Virus record (IMG/VR): IMGVR_UViG_3300044539_000111
Span: 50,201 to 114,200 of that record
From: a virus
Strand: one strand, 5' to 3'
DNA: 64,000 bases
The notes beneath the pieces were generated by a model. It was not told the DNA's origin, searched no databases, and saw only the letters and a list, made by a program, of their open reading frames with translations. This document shows, piece after piece, positions 40,501 through 48,961 of the stretch; position 1 is the stretch's first letter; every line of letters starts with the position of its first letter. A program made the translations under genes and the position numbers.

Positions 40501-42507
40501 GTGATTTTTAGGTTCAACATAAGAACCCTGACTTTCTCCCCATGCAGCACCGTAAATTTTTACTTCATCATCTACCAAAAACGGTCTTGCAAACATTGTG
40601 TCTGGAGAATGAAAAGTAAAATGTTTTTTGCTGTAATCCGCATTAGGAGTGTAGTTTATTAGCCCACCTTGAAGTGGTTCATAACTAGTTGGCAATGTAT
40701 TTGATGAAATAAACGGATCTGGTCTTAAATCATTAAATGGATAATTTGCATATAGTGCTTTTCTATTTGTTACCAAATTAGGAGCATCATATTCAAACAT
40801 ATTATTAATAAGCCCTTTATACAAAACTGTTTTTGCACCAGTTCTGTTTCCTCTTAATATTTCATATCCAACAATATTTGTTATTAAATTTCCATTGTTG
40901 TCTTTTGGTGGTTGAATGTTATCAAATCTAACACCCATAATTCTAATTTTATCACCCCCGTCTTTGTAGTGATTGGTAAGTGTATTAGTAGAACCACCTG
41001 ATGTAATTACATTTTCTGGAAACTTATGGTGACGTATTGGTTGGCCACATAAATTCCAATCAGGTCTACCTGGTACAAAAGAGTTCCAAATTTCTGGATG
41101 TTTGTCATCATACAGTTCAATTGATTCCCAATAACCCATTTGTCCTTCAGCAACTAAAAGTCCACCATCAGGTAATGTTGTATTTGGAGTTGATATTAAA
41201 CTTGCAGTATTATAAACTTCAAAAACTCTTGGTGTGTAATCAGGAGATTCAATATCATTAATTGTAGTTGGACAAGGAGCAATTTCAGATATAGCTCCTG
41301 CGTTTCCACCTGCATCATTGGTTAAAAAGAATTGACCAGCACCGCGACCTGGGATATGATAACTATTTGATTTATCTCCTGTATTGTAAACCCAGCGTAT
41401 AAAAAAGCCATACACTTCATCGCGCATGTAACCAATATTGGTTCCACCATTTTTGTAGTATTCATTTTTATATTCTACACATTGCCAAAATGTACCAATT
41501 TGATTTGCCAAAGGTTGATAGTTAAAATCAAACTTTGTTGTTGGCCCAACTCTTAATGCATATTGACCAACACTAAATATTGCTTCAGACTTATCTGGAA
41601 TTGGTGTTATTATTGTTAGATCAGCTAATGGTACTACGGGTAATGTAATGTCAATGTAATCTATAGAAACAACATTTTGTCTGGTGCTATAGATACCAAT
41701 CTTTCTAGCTACTGTTTTTTCATTTATGGTTGAAATTAAAACCAACTCATAACTGTCAAAGGCTGTGTCTAGATTAGATACATAGATATCTATGGAACTA
41801 TTAACATTTGTATGATCAAACAGAGATAAAGCATTTGATGGAATAAAGTAATCTGTTACTCTTTGGTCATCTACCAAATAAGCTACTTGCGCTTGATATG
41901 AGCCATTTAAAATACTTGCAACACCTTTTCCCTTAACTATGTTTACACAAGGTGTTTCTATGAAAGATTCTAGTCTTATTTTATCACAATCTAAATCGGT
42001 GGTATCAACACATGTTGTACAACCATTTACTGTTGTACAAACTTGTATCCAAGGAACCGCTCCAATATCCAATACTCTTGATACATTGCGCCCATCATCC
42101 CAGTAAGCATTAAATGAACAATCAAATGTTGCCCTAGTAATTCCCTTTATTAAATTGTCTGTGCTAAAATTTAAACACTTGTCATTCACTAATGTGCTAT
42201 AAGAGCAATTACCTTCTTTAAAAATTCCTATTTCAGAATCAGTGTTGTTTGTAGAAAACATTAACCATCTATCTTCTTCAATATGCAAAGCTCCAATAAT
42301 TGTGTATGGAGCAAACGTACAGAAGTTATTAGCTGGCTCAGTACTCAATTTACCTAAGTCACCTTTTCTTGTATTGTTGATTGCGTTTCTTGCATAAGTC
42401 CATGAGTTTTCCGGTAAATGAAAATCACTTGTATCAGTTACAAGTGATTTATCAAATGTTCCTTGACTCTTAAATGTAGAACTACCTGCACTTCTTTGCT
42501 TTGCCAT
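37600..42507 (-). CDS. Tail hub / stabilization (muzzle-type) protein (1635 aa)
   Basis: Large tail protein of the type called stabilization or muzzle protein in crAss-like phages, expected at the distal end of the short tail. The N-terminus has the recognisable pattern: TFDKSLVTDTSDFHLPENSW, YARNAINNTRKGDLGKLS, then IIGALHIEEDRWLMFST and SEIGIF. It is mostly beta-rich, with many aromatic and asparagine residues. Cysteines cluster near residue 190 (CTTVNGCTTCVDTTDLDC). A hydrophobic alanine/glycine-rich segment lies near 840-870. It follows the 323-residue ring protein gene after only 2 bases, consistent with one tail operon. Start ATG is followed by AKQRSAG; the leader has no Shine-Dalgarno. 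Confidence 0.85.
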   Translation of the reverse strand: MAKQRSAGSSTFKSQGTFDKSLVTDTSDFHLPENSWTYARNAINNTRKGDLGKLSTEPANNFCTFAPYTIIGALHIEEDRWLMFSTNNTDSEIGIFKEGNCSYSTLVNDKCLNFSTDNLIKGITRATFDCSFNAYWDDGRNVSRVLDIGAVPWIQVCTTVNGCTTCVDTTDLDCDKIRLESFIETPCVNIVKGKGVASILNGSYQAQVAYLVDDQRVTDYFIPSNALSLFDHTNVNSSIDIYVSNLDTAFDSYELVLISTINEKTVARKIGIYSTRQNVVSIDYIDITLPVVPLADLTIITPIPDKSEAIFSVGQYALRVGPTTKFDFNYQPLANQIGTFWQCVEYKNEYYKNGGTNIGYMRDEVYGFFIRWVYNTGDKSNSYHIPGRGAGQFFLTNDAGGNAGAISEIAPCPTTINDIESPDYTPRVFEVYNTASLISTPNTTLPDGGLLVAEGQMGYWESIELYDDKHPEIWNSFVPGRPDWNLCGQPIRHHKFPENVITSGGSTNTLTNHYKDGGDKIRIMGVRFDNIQPPKDNNGNLITNIVGYEILRGNRTGAKTVLYKGLINNMFEYDAPNLVTNRKALYANYPFNDLRPDPFISSNTLPTSYEPLQGGLINYTPNADYSKKHFTFHSPDTMFARPFLVDDEVKIYGAAWGESQGSYVEPKNHPRHKFITDVSFITGIVVGFGYAISKMLGSRDIKYRGYQIDSDPIFAGSSTSTGNIIPVGVALTAAQAAAINTIGVQGMGDALTGQNSGIASITGSSQGALLTASRTSAQIPSTGVTSGYLEITYKDQDAGPGILKAALLALGNPMFLSYLAGGADTTYKLIESLGAWQQFALQYQALCKYENFAAPYANNRRRRVNDARYLNPGVQDYQTNYIVNHIYRNETVMFDTPVDIENITGAIVDVSRPPRLSAMPADRHLDNFSRRASSHYVALKTRLRNQYGQLQSIRQLMVSSCVTPIALTNSPTLFGGDTYIGKYSEKNTLFYFQQWLDGQPDGAILNYNKQKMFEWTAFWMDTDPFDLMEFVQSVPGALQSAILAGSLSTFFSTLVTPSDKHCFDRLPGQNGVFLLKRAFMYLFNSGVRDFFVESEFNIDMRDWQDTDAKKHYPVLSDLRTLFNMNLIKADNYYQIDRSLSWSFMASQKIPWGVMQGRDYNPLLSETCYTKYPRRLLYSLPQTAAANNISLAKKDQWRVFLPNNYADYESNVTSVKSINRTAALILFENQAPGMLPGVDEMQTQSGANITIGDGRLFARQLQQLSNSENSYEYASCQSRLSVLNTPAGVFWMNLNQGKIFCYAGGLKEISLKGNRFWLNIYLPYKLLEDFPTYSVTDNPVAGIGCQTIYDNEYSLVYFCKKDYRLKKNLPVTVEYMGGSKFLINGVFIAKTGDPLYFDDCSWTLSYDPKIEEFVSFHDWHPDLSLGAKNTFLTTNDNGIWKHNNICSKYCNYYGVDYPFEVEFQLDNKFAVATMRNVEYYIESYVYDERNCYDRFHVLDHGFDEATVYNSEQVSGVLKLHLNPKNNLPLLLTFPNIQTNYINILFSKEEQQYRFNQFWDVTNDRGEYSGAEERIWMTEDNGYIRTLNPANLNYDKQEFQRKKFRHFNNRVILRRTVNNNVEILVSLAASNQQLSHR

Positions 42508-42509
42508 AA

Positions 42510-43481
42510 CTAGTAGGATCTAAACATTGTATAAAAATTGTGATACTGAGCTTTTCTGTTTATTTCCCAGATACGTCTTAGTTCACTAAAGTTAGGTGTA
42601 TTTACCAAACTGTATGCATTGTTTCTTGCAGCTTTTAATCTTGACTCTATGATTTGAATTTGGCTTCCATTTACAGTTTCACCATTCATAATCATATTCT
42701 CAAGTACGCGTTGTTTAATTGCATACTCATAAAACTCATTTAGCATATCATGATCAGGGACTAGTAAGTTCCCATCATCATCTTCCATCATTCCTTGGTA
42801 ATTTACATACAGCTTTCCTGTTTTAAAAGAAGTGTAAATAAATCCATCTTTAATATAAGCCGTGTCGCGTGCTTGCCATGTTTTGTTTGGACAATCTGGA
42901 TCTACAACATCAGGACTGTTTATCATTCTTATAGAACGCATAGTTGTCCATCTTCTTGTGTGGAATTTAAAGTGTTGTGTTAAAGCTACAAACTCTCCTT
43001 TGCAGTTTAATTTGACATCACCAATAGGTTTACACGAACAACTTTCATATTTGGATCCGCAGTCATTGCAACTATGTGGATGTGGAACAGCACAAGGTTC
43101 ACATCCTGGTTCTGTAGGAGCAAGTGCAGGAGAACACAAGTTTACATCAGTCCAATTCCCTGGATTATAAACCGGTCCTAAATTTACATTTTCAACATGC
43201 GTTCCTGAAATTAATGGCTCAATAATAAAATGATCCATTAACATAAATGCAAAATTTAACACTTGAAAATTATTAGGAAGTTTTGCTCTTCCTTTTTCAA
43301 TGTCAAGTACCACTTCTTTTGTTTTAAAAATCTTTAAGCCTAGTTCATAGTTACATCTTTTTGCAACTTTGATAAACTCTTGAGGATTAATAAAATCTTC
43401 CAGATAGTATTTTTTAAAATCAGATTGGATCTCAGCCAATAACTGATCATAAGTTCTATAGTTTAAAAATGTATTTGGCAT
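42510..43481 (-). CDS. Tail ring / tubular protein, crAss-like (323 aa)
   Basis: The pattern matches a ring-forming tail protein of crAss-like phages: an N-terminal DQLLAEIQSDFKKYYLEDFI, INPQEFIKVAKRCNYELGL, KEVVLDIEKGRAKLP, and a C-terminal helix set (EYAIKQRVLENMIMNGE). Between about residues 115 and 163 is a cysteine-rich insert with CEPC, CNDC and CSC, which looks like a metal-binding or disulfide-rich loop. It is packed tightly between the 223-residue gene (1-base gap) and the tail-hub gene (2-base gap). Function as a tail adaptor ring is family knowledge; the insert's role is unknown. Confidence 0.8.
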   Translation of the reverse strand: MPNTFLNYRTYDQLLAEIQSDFKKYYLEDFINPQEFIKVAKRCNYELGLKIFKTKEVVLDIEKGRAKLPNNFQVLNFAFMLMDHFIIEPLISGTHVENVNLGPVYNPGNWTDVNLCSPALAPTEPGCEPCAVPHPHSCNDCGSKYESCSCKPIGDVKLNCKGEFVALTQHFKFHTRRWTTMRSIRMINSPDVVDPDCPNKTWQARDTAYIKDGFIYTSFKTGKLYVNYQGMMEDDDGNLLVPDHDMLNEFYEYAIKQRVLENMIMNGETVNGSQIQIIESRLKAARNNAYSLVNTPNFSELRRIWEINRKAQYHNFYTMFRSY

Positions 43482-43482
43482 C

Positions 43483-44154
43483 TTATCTCAGTATATTTTG
43501 TGAATTATCTCCAGTATCTGGTGGAAGTTTAGCAAGTGTCATTAACTCTTGCTGTGTCATTTGCTCAATTTCAGCAAACATGTAATCTGGAATTGTTACA
43601 TTTCTATCTTGAGCTTGTGTGCAATCAGAATCATTTTCATTACAAAAAGCATCAACTGGTTCTTCAAACATTCCTTCTACAGATACAGCATCCCAAACAA
43701 TATCTGGAAAATATAAGTAACCATTCTTGTACCAATAGTAGTGAGTTTTGTTGTATTTAAAATTTGTTGATTGTGTCATTGCAACATATACAGCAGTTAA
43801 ACATTGTTGAAATACATCACTGCCATCAATTGGCGCAATTGTTCTAAAGATAGGACCGTTACTTCCAGACATTAGTTTTGGAAGTTTCTTTTTAGTTCGC
43901 ATGATTTTGCAACCAGTTTTTATTCTAGCGCAGTCAGCTTCAATTCTGTCTACTTCAATTAACTCAACATACGGCAGTGTTTCAAACAAACTATCATATT
44001 GCATCAATTTGTTTTCTACATCTTGTCTTCTTATCAAAGCTTTTGAATACTTTATAAGCAAACTGTAAATAAAACGGTCAGTTAAAAATGCATCTTCATT
44101 TACTAACTTGAAGACATTTCTGATTCTTGATATGGATTCTCTTATTGTTGTCAT
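43483..44154 (-). CDS. Tail ring / connector protein (223 aa)
   Basis: Begins MTTIRESISRIRNVFKLVNED, followed by FLTDRFIYSLLIKYSKALI and later DRIEADCARIKTGCKIMRTKKKLP. This helix-then-strand organisation, size and position (before the 323-residue ring protein and the hub) match a tail adaptor ring of crAss-like phages. Near the C-terminus is a GMFEEPVDAF segment followed by a CNENDSDC pair. It lies 2 bases after the 163-residue gene and 1 base before the next. No enzymatic motif. The assignment rests on context plus general pattern. Confidence 0.7.
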   Translation of the reverse strand: MTTIRESISRIRNVFKLVNEDAFLTDRFIYSLLIKYSKALIRRQDVENKLMQYDSLFETLPYVELIEVDRIEADCARIKTGCKIMRTKKKLPKLMSGSNGPIFRTIAPIDGSDVFQQCLTAVYVAMTQSTNFKYNKTHYYWYKNGYLYFPDIVWDAVSVEGMFEEPVDAFCNENDSDCTQAQDRNVTIPDYMFAEIEQMTQQELMTLAKLPPDTGDNSQNILR

Positions 44155-44156
44155 GG

Positions 44157-44648
44157 TTATATGTTAATATCAACAGTAGAATTATAGTTTACAGAAACGC
44201 ATCTGGCCCAATGCATTCTAAAATATGCACTAGCTTTTCTTCTAAACTGCTGAAGAGGATTAAATGAAAACATGTTAGCATTCTTCACCATAGTTCTTTT
44301 GGTGTGGTTAATATACACAATTCGCATCATGTTGTTATCTGTATCCCAATTTTTATGGTAAACGGTTTTTCCTGCTAGTTTTGAATTAGCATAGTCAATA
44401 GACTTGCCTTTTGCTTTTCCAGCATTATTAATAAACACAGCACCAATATTTTCAGGAAGTATTACTCCATAAATATTAGTCATTGTTTCTTCCGCCATGT
44501 TTGAATTAAATGCTCTCATGATCTTTATGATTGCAGACTTATCTAAATTGTACTTTGGGTGCAACTTATTAAAGTCTTTAACTTCTTTATAGTTAATAAC
44601 TTTCCCTTTTTTCTCAGTTACTCTTGGTTTATTTAAGTCAACCTCCAT
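44157..44648 (-). CDS. Small basic tail-module protein (163 aa)
   Basis: I place the start at the ATG at 44646-44648 (MEVDLNKPRVTEKKGK), not the upstream ATG at 44795 that would give 212 residues. The extra 49 codons run through the terminator hairpin at 44696-44717 and overlap the end of the collagen-like gene. A TATTTTTG box lies just upstream of the chosen start. The protein is basic, with KDFNKLHPKYN, an AIIKIMRAFNSNM helix, VILPENIGAVFI, NWDTDNNMMRIVYINHTKR and a lysine/arginine-rich end. A similar small basic protein occurs before the ring genes in crAss-like phages; I take it as a tail or connector component. Confidence 0.75.
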   Translation of the reverse strand: MEVDLNKPRVTEKKGKVINYKEVKDFNKLHPKYNLDKSAIIKIMRAFNSNMAEETMTNIYGVILPENIGAVFINNAGKAKGKSIDYANSKLAGKTVYHKNWDTDNNMMRIVYINHTKRTMVKNANMFSFNPLQQFRRKASAYFRMHWARCVSVNYNSTVDINI

Positions 44649-44668
44649 ATAATATACTAATTTATCCT

Positions 44669-44697
44669 CAAAAATACAAATTAAATAATAAAACAAA
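44669..44697 (-). promoter_or_regulatory. Candidate promoter of the tail/cargo block
   Basis: Minus strand: TTTG (44697-44694), 17 bases, TATTTTTG (44676-44669), then 20 bases to the chosen start at 44648. The same TATTTTTG octamer precedes the 530-residue gene. It overlaps the terminator tail. It could drive the long run of genes down to the giants. Confidence 0.5.
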
Positions 44698-44717
44698 CCC
44701 CAGATTGCTCCGGGGTT
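44696..44717 (-). terminator. Hairpin terminator after collagen-like gene
   Basis: Minus strand AACCCC, 10-base loop, GGGGTT, then TGTTTTATTATTT. It lies 44 bases after the stop of the 362-residue collagen-like gene and separates the appendage block from the tail block. Confidence 0.78.
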
Positions 44718-44760
44718 CATCCTAGTCAGCCACATAAACCAACCTTCTGTGACATTTTTT

Positions 44761-45849
44761 CTAACACACTGGTGTAGGTGTCGGTATTGTTGCAACGCAT
44801 GGTCCTATAAATCCGGTTAATCCATCTAAAATAATCCAAAATCCTCCAATTTCACTTGAATCATTTGCATTAATACTAATTGGATATTCTTCACTTGCTT
44901 TAAAAAACGGTTGTGCGTTTTGATTACTTGATGAAACACTGTCATGCACATTTGTTGCAAATTTAAAATCTGTAACTTGATCTCCTTGTGTCACATTAGA
45001 AACTACATAATTTAATGCAGATGTACTAAATGCTCCTGGGTTACATCCTGAAACAAAACTTTCTTCTAAATCTGCAAGACATCCCCATGACAACGTGCCT
45101 GTTGGTGAAATACCAACATTTGCAAAAGAAGTTAATACTGTATTGCAACTGCCTGTATCCATAGCTCTCCAGTTTAATCTCCATCCAAGACTATAACTGC
45201 CATCTAGAACATATCCGCTAGGTAAAACTGCAGCTGGAATTACACTAACTCCTTTATTAAAAGTTAAACCTCCAGATGTGCTTATATTAACTCCACCTAT
45301 TCCAGTATATGGTTTTTTACCATGTGCTGGTAATGATGATGATACAACACCCTCATAAGTGTTTGTGCCTGATTTATATAAAAATGTAACAACATCACCA
45401 ACTTTTGTATCATCTTCCAAAGGAATTACCACACTGCCTCTAAAATGTACAACATTTCCAATACGTCTTACTTGCGGTCTTTTAACAAGCATAGTAGGAT
45501 CAGTAGAATAATGATTAAAACCAAGTAAATCTACCCACCCTGTATCTTGCACATTTGCAGTTAATACACCTGCAGTATAACTAAGATCCACAGTTGTTGT
45601 GTCATCAACAGTTGTAGGTACTCCCGGAATACCTTGTGCACCAGCTGCGCCCGTGCTTCCAGCAGATCCTGTTGCACCACTCAAACCTTGCGGTCCTTGA
45701 CTTCCTTGTGGTCCAGGTGCGCCTTGTAGACCTTGCAGACCTTGTGGTCCTACGGGACCTTGTGGTCCTGCCGGTCCAACAAATCCTCTTGGGCCTTTTA
45801 ATTTTATTTCATTGCTTTTACATTCACAATTTCCTTTACAAGTACACAT
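44761..45849 (-). CDS. Collagen-like fibre protein with Cys-rich N-terminus (362 aa)
   Basis: Starts [11 protein letters not shown], then twenty uninterrupted Gly-x-y triplets (residues 19-78, many GPQ/GPR), then a beta-rich C-terminal domain of about 280 residues ([19 protein letters not shown], then [16 protein letters not shown]). The C-terminal part resembles a fibre tip that could fold as a trimer, matching the triple helix expected from the collagen repeats. A terminator hairpin follows the stop. It is the last gene of the appendage block, 12 bases after the vWA-motif protein gene. Likely a virion fibre; the receptor role is inferred. Confidence 0.8.
   Translation of the reverse strand: MCTCKGNCECKSNEIKLKGPRGFVGPAGPQGPVGPQGLQGLQGAPGPQGSQGPQGLSGATGSAGSTGAAGAQGIPGVPTTVDDTTTVDLSYTAGVLTANVQDTGWVDLLGFNHYSTDPTMLVKRPQVRRIGNVVHFRGSVVIPLEDDTKVGDVVTFLYKSGTNTYEGVVSSSLPAHGKKPYTGIGGVNISTSGGLTFNKGVSVIPAAVLPSGYVLDGSYSLGWRLNWRAMDTGSCNTVLTSFANVGISPTGTLSWGCLADLEESFVSGCNPGAFSTSALNYVVSNVTQGDQVTDFKFATNVHDSVSSSNQNAQPFFKASEEYPISINANDSSEIGGFWIILDGLTGFIGPCVATIPTPTPVC
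45616..45795 (-). repeat. Collagen-like Gly-x-y repeat region (20 triplets)
   Basis: Residues 19-78 of the 362-residue fibre protein. GPQ, GLQ and GAx triplets dominate. Confidence 0.85.
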
Positions 45850-45861
45850 ATCATATATTAT

Positions 45862-47634
45862 TTATGGACACACTGGGATACTTATTCCTAAAGCTGTAAG
45901 AGCAGCAACTATCTGATCTCTATAGTAAGTTGGGGAACCTGCAGCCAATGTGTCTAAGTTACAATTAAAGTTTAAGGTATAATAGTCAGATACATTATTA
46001 GGAACTGTGTAAGCACCATTATTAATGAACGTTGCCTGAGTTAATCCTCTAAATCCTGGAAATGCATTAGGTCCTGTGTTTACTCTAAATGCAGTTCCTT
46101 TTATTGTGTATCCTACTGTTGACATTACATTTCTTAAATAAGCAATGTCTGTATCATATCCAGATGTTCTAGATCCACTATTAAATGCTACGGAACCTCC
46201 GTATCCATAATCATTAGATTCATCAGCAAAAGTTAAATTAATAACTTGATTTACTGTTGTATCTGCAGTTCTTTGAAAATTTCTTTCTTCAGCTAAACAT
46301 CTTATAAACCTTTCATTATAATTCCAAGTTCCAGAAGACATATTGAGTACTTTGACTCTTTCATTATAAAGCACTGGATCATTATTGTAAATAGGCAATA
46401 AGCATGCTTGAAGTATAGTTGATTGCATTGTTTGCAAAGGGGACAATGTTGTGTTCATTGAACCTGAGTTATCAAACCAAATGTTTATTTCTGTTTCACT
46501 TGTTAACACTTGTCCTTGGCCACATGGAATTGAATCTGTAACAATACATTGCGGTGCACCATTACAAAAATCAACAGGACTGCCATCCGGACAACTCCAA
46601 GTAATTGTTTCACCATACGCGGGTATCAATAAAGGAGGTGTTTGAATTAATTGTTGTGTTGAGAATGCAATAAAGGGTGCAAGATCAACTACAGTAACTG
46701 TTGTACTTGCTATAAAAGCATTTAGAGTTTGATCAGTAGGCCAAATATCTCCCGGAGTTCCTACAGGAATATCATAAATTTCTGCACCAAATGCAGCAGG
46801 TGTTCCAAAATCATATCCTGCTAATTGTAAAATATGATTACCTGCCGGTAAAGTAATTGGAAACATGTGCCATATAGCAAATGTTCTTGTTACACCTGTG
46901 CTTGTAGGTGTGCCACTTGGACCAAATGAACCCCATAAGTTTACAAGATTAAAATTAGCTACACCTCCCATAAAAGTAGAAGACGTTATACTTGCTCTAA
47001 TTTGATTATCCCCAGCAATTGCAAATATATATGTTTTTTCTGTTGGTATATTTATACAAAACTCAACCGGCAGCCATTGATCGGTACTATATCCTGTAGC
47101 CCATATACCTACATTATTTAATCTACCTTCTGTATAACCAGCAGGAAAATTAGTAAATACATTATTTCCTGCTGCAGATATGGCATCAACAACTAAAACA
47201 GTTCCAACACCTGCTGATTCATAAACTTGATAGCCTACTGTACAACCTGGTGTACCAAATGGACAAAGAGTTGCATCTGACCAACCATTTAAAGGAAATA
47301 TTTTAGTAGAAATGTCTTCATATAATCTAGATGACGAACTACCATAACTAGGACTTGTTCCTCCTGCTACAATTGGAACTGTTGCTCCACCACTTGGAAC
47401 AGCTGGTTCAATTGTAGTCAACTCACATGCATTAGTTGCAGGATTAAATATATAACCTGCAGGACATTGACATGGACATGTTATAGGACACCAGTTAGTT
47501 CCATCAAAATAACTTATGATACAATTGGTTGTATTGAGTAACTGATAAGTTACCCCATCAATATCCACTATGCTAATATTGCAATCACAGGGATCTATCC
47601 AATTTGTACCATCAAATATTTTAAAATTGCTCAT
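45862..47634 (-). CDS. Fibre-region protein with vWA-like MIDAS motif (590 aa)
   Basis: The N-terminus has two FDGTNW motifs (residues 7-12 and 43-48) and a cysteine-rich stretch (CDC, CPCQCP). A beta-rich, glycine/threonine-rich section follows (about 95-340). From about 380 the sequence reads [16 protein letters not shown]: a hydrophobic strand ending in DxSxS (D388, S390, S392), the metal-ion-dependent adhesion site of von Willebrand A domains. The rest (380-590) has the length of a vWA domain. vWA domains usually bind proteins or matrix through a divalent metal, so an adhesin-like role is plausible. It sits between two collagen-like genes, 4 and 12 bases from them. The motif is clear; the whole-domain call is inference. 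Confidence 0.75.
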   Translation of the reverse strand: MSNFKIFDGTNWIDPCDCNISIVDIDGVTYQLLNTTNCIISYFDGTNWCPITCPCQCPAGYIFNPATNACELTTIEPAVPSGGATVPIVAGGTSPSYGSSSSRLYEDISTKIFPLNGWSDATLCPFGTPGCTVGYQVYESAGVGTVLVVDAISAAGNNVFTNFPAGYTEGRLNNVGIWATGYSTDQWLPVEFCINIPTEKTYIFAIAGDNQIRASITSSTFMGGVANFNLVNLWGSFGPSGTPTSTGVTRTFAIWHMFPITLPAGNHILQLAGYDFGTPAAFGAEIYDIPVGTPGDIWPTDQTLNAFIASTTVTVVDLAPFIAFSTQQLIQTPPLLIPAYGETITWSCPDGSPVDFCNGAPQCIVTDSIPCGQGQVLTSETEINIWFDNSGSMNTTLSPLQTMQSTILQACLLPIYNNDPVLYNERVKVLNMSSGTWNYNERFIRCLAEERNFQRTADTTVNQVINLTFADESNDYGYGGSVAFNSGSRTSGYDTDIAYLRNVMSTVGYTIKGTAFRVNTGPNAFPGFRGLTQATFINNGAYTVPNNVSDYYTLNFNCNLDTLAAGSPTYYRDQIVAALTALGISIPVCP

Positions 47635-47637
47635 AAA

Positions 47638-48129
47638 TTATGGTGTGCATGATTGAATCCAAATATCGCCAGGTCTTATTGCGTCATTTCCAGGAATAAA
47701 GTTTACACCAAATCCATCAACACCACCATACTGTGCAGTAAAGTCAGCAGCTACTGGTTGACTTGTTTGAACAAATACAGCAACTCCGCGACCAGAAAAT
47801 CCTTGATCACCTTGTAGCCCTGCTGCTCCAGTTGCTCCCGGTGCACCATCATTACCATTTGTTCCACTGATACCATTTGCTCCAGGCAATCCTGCAGATC
47901 CAACTAATCCCGAAGGACCAATAGGACCTTGTGGGCCTGTTAAACCAATAGGACCAGTTAAACCAGTCAAACCTTGAGCACCAGATGGCCCTTGTGGACC
48001 AGTCAAACCAATCAGTCCTTGCTCGCCCTTATCTCCTTTGTCGCCTTGATGTCCTCTTGGGCCACGAAGACCTTTAGGGATTACATTGCAATTTCCAGAA
48101 CAATTATTATTTCCACAGTTTTCACACAT
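47638..48129 (-). CDS. Collagen-like short fibre protein (163 aa)
   Basis: Starts MCENCGNNNCSGNC, a compact cysteine cluster, followed by about 32 Gly-x-y triplets (residues 20-115; GDKGDKGEQ, GPQGPSG and so on). It ends in a short 48-residue tail (VAVFVQTSQPVAADF, then NFIPGNDAIRPGDIWIQSC). The triplets predict a collagen triple helix, with the cysteine cluster a likely base or cross-link. It is flanked at 4 and 11 bases by other appendage genes. Probably a virion fibre or a shaft for another tip protein. Confidence 0.8.
   Translation of the reverse strand: MCENCGNNNCSGNCNVIPKGLRGPRGHQGDKGDKGEQGLIGLTGPQGPSGAQGLTGLTGPIGLTGPQGPIGPSGLVGSAGLPGANGISGTNGNDGAPGATGAAGLQGDQGFSGRGVAVFVQTSQPVAADFTAQYGGVDGFGVNFIPGNDAIRPGDIWIQSCTP
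47785..48072 (-). repeat. Collagen-like Gly-x-y repeat region (about 32 triplets)
   Basis: Residues 20-115 of the 163-residue fibre protein are uninterrupted Gly-x-y triplets, many GPQ, GPI, GLT and GDK. At DNA level this is a 9-base-scale imperfect repeat. Confidence 0.85.
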
Positions 48130-48139
48130 GTCTAAAATT

Positions 48140-48937
48140 TTATGCTAATATAACAACTCTTACTTTTGTAAGTAGATCAAGGGTATATTGTATATTTATT
48201 ACAATTTCGCCACTTGCTTCACTTATTTTTAAGTCATAACCTTGACCAAGTACAGGATTATGTGGCATTAAGTACCAAGTACCTCCATTATCATAATAAA
48301 CTTGTGTATGTAAATCACACATTTTATCAACAAATAAATCATCTGATGAACAAGCCGTAGGAAGTAATCCACAAGTTTCTAATTCTACTCTTGAAATAGT
48401 AATTACCTCACTAGAAAGTGTTGCTAATTGTTCATGCACAAATTTATATGCATTAGTTCCATTTGTTCCCGGATCACCTTGCGGACCTATAGGTCCTTCT
48501 GGACCAACTTCTCCTTGTATCCCTTGAGGTCCTTCTGGACCTACTGGGCCAGGGATTGAAGCAACTTCGCATATAAATACTGAAAGCAATTGGATTGCAA
48601 TTTGTAATGACGTTCCCGCTGGAACAACTACAACACCCTCACATATAAGATCAATAGTTATTGTCAAACCTTGTTGTGCACAAAAAAAGTCAACCATCCG
48701 ATTTAAGGCTATAGAAACAGATGATCCAGAATCAACTACCATATCATTACCGCATACAATTGGAGCATCTGTATAAATTATACACTTGCTGTCTGTAATT
48801 TCAGTACATGGCTGAGGAGTAGGACAGACCGGTTCCTCACAACCACAAGCACATTCACAATGAGTTTGTGCAGTTTGATTATGTACATGTGTACTTGGTA
48901 CTACATGATTATTTTGTTGACAAGATGAACATCCCAT
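48140..48937 (-). CDS. Cys-rich fibre protein with short collagen-like segment (265 aa)
   Basis: Starts MGCSSCQQNNH, followed by a His/Cys-rich stretch (HCECACGCEEPVC). The middle has two similar short helix/strand units ending in a cysteine (DSGSSVSIALNRMVDFFC and PAGTSLQIAIQLLSVFIC), a duplicated module. Eleven Gly-x-y triplets (residues 130-162) lead to a C-terminal domain of about 100 residues. It is one of a run of appendage genes with cysteine-rich starts. Fibre function is inferred from the collagen segment and location. Confidence 0.75.
   Translation of the reverse strand: MGCSSCQQNNHVVPSTHVHNQTAQTHCECACGCEEPVCPTPQPCTEITDSKCIIYTDAPIVCGNDMVVDSGSSVSIALNRMVDFFCAQQGLTITIDLICEGVVVVPAGTSLQIAIQLLSVFICEVASIPGPVGPEGPQGIQGEVGPEGPIGPQGDPGTNGTNAYKFVHEQLATLSSEVITISRVELETCGLLPTACSSDDLFVDKMCDLHTQVYYDNGGTWYLMPHNPVLGQGYDLKISEASGEIVINIQYTLDLLTKVRVVILA
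48452..48550 (-). repeat. Collagen-like Gly-x-y repeat region (11 triplets)
   Basis: Residues 130-162 of the 265-residue protein; GPV, GPE, GPI and GPQ triplets. Confidence 0.8.
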
Positions 48938-48961
48938 TTTTAGTAATTTTTAATTTTATAA

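Noticed and set aside
41900-42060. Zinc-finger-like Cys cluster in the tail-hub protein as a DNA-binding site
   Set aside because: The spacing fits no known zinc-finger family, and the protein is a beta-rich tail component; disulfide or structural cysteines are more likely.
44157-44795. A 212-residue version of the small tail protein starting at 44795
   Set aside because: The extra N-terminal part crosses a hairpin terminator and overlaps the collagen-like gene by 35 bases. The ATG at 44648 follows promoter-like boxes and gives a family-like start.
45616-48072. CRISPR-like or tandem-repeat array
   Set aside because: The periodic signal comes from Gly-x-y collagen codons in coding frame. Repeat units are 9 bases, imperfect, and there are no spacers.
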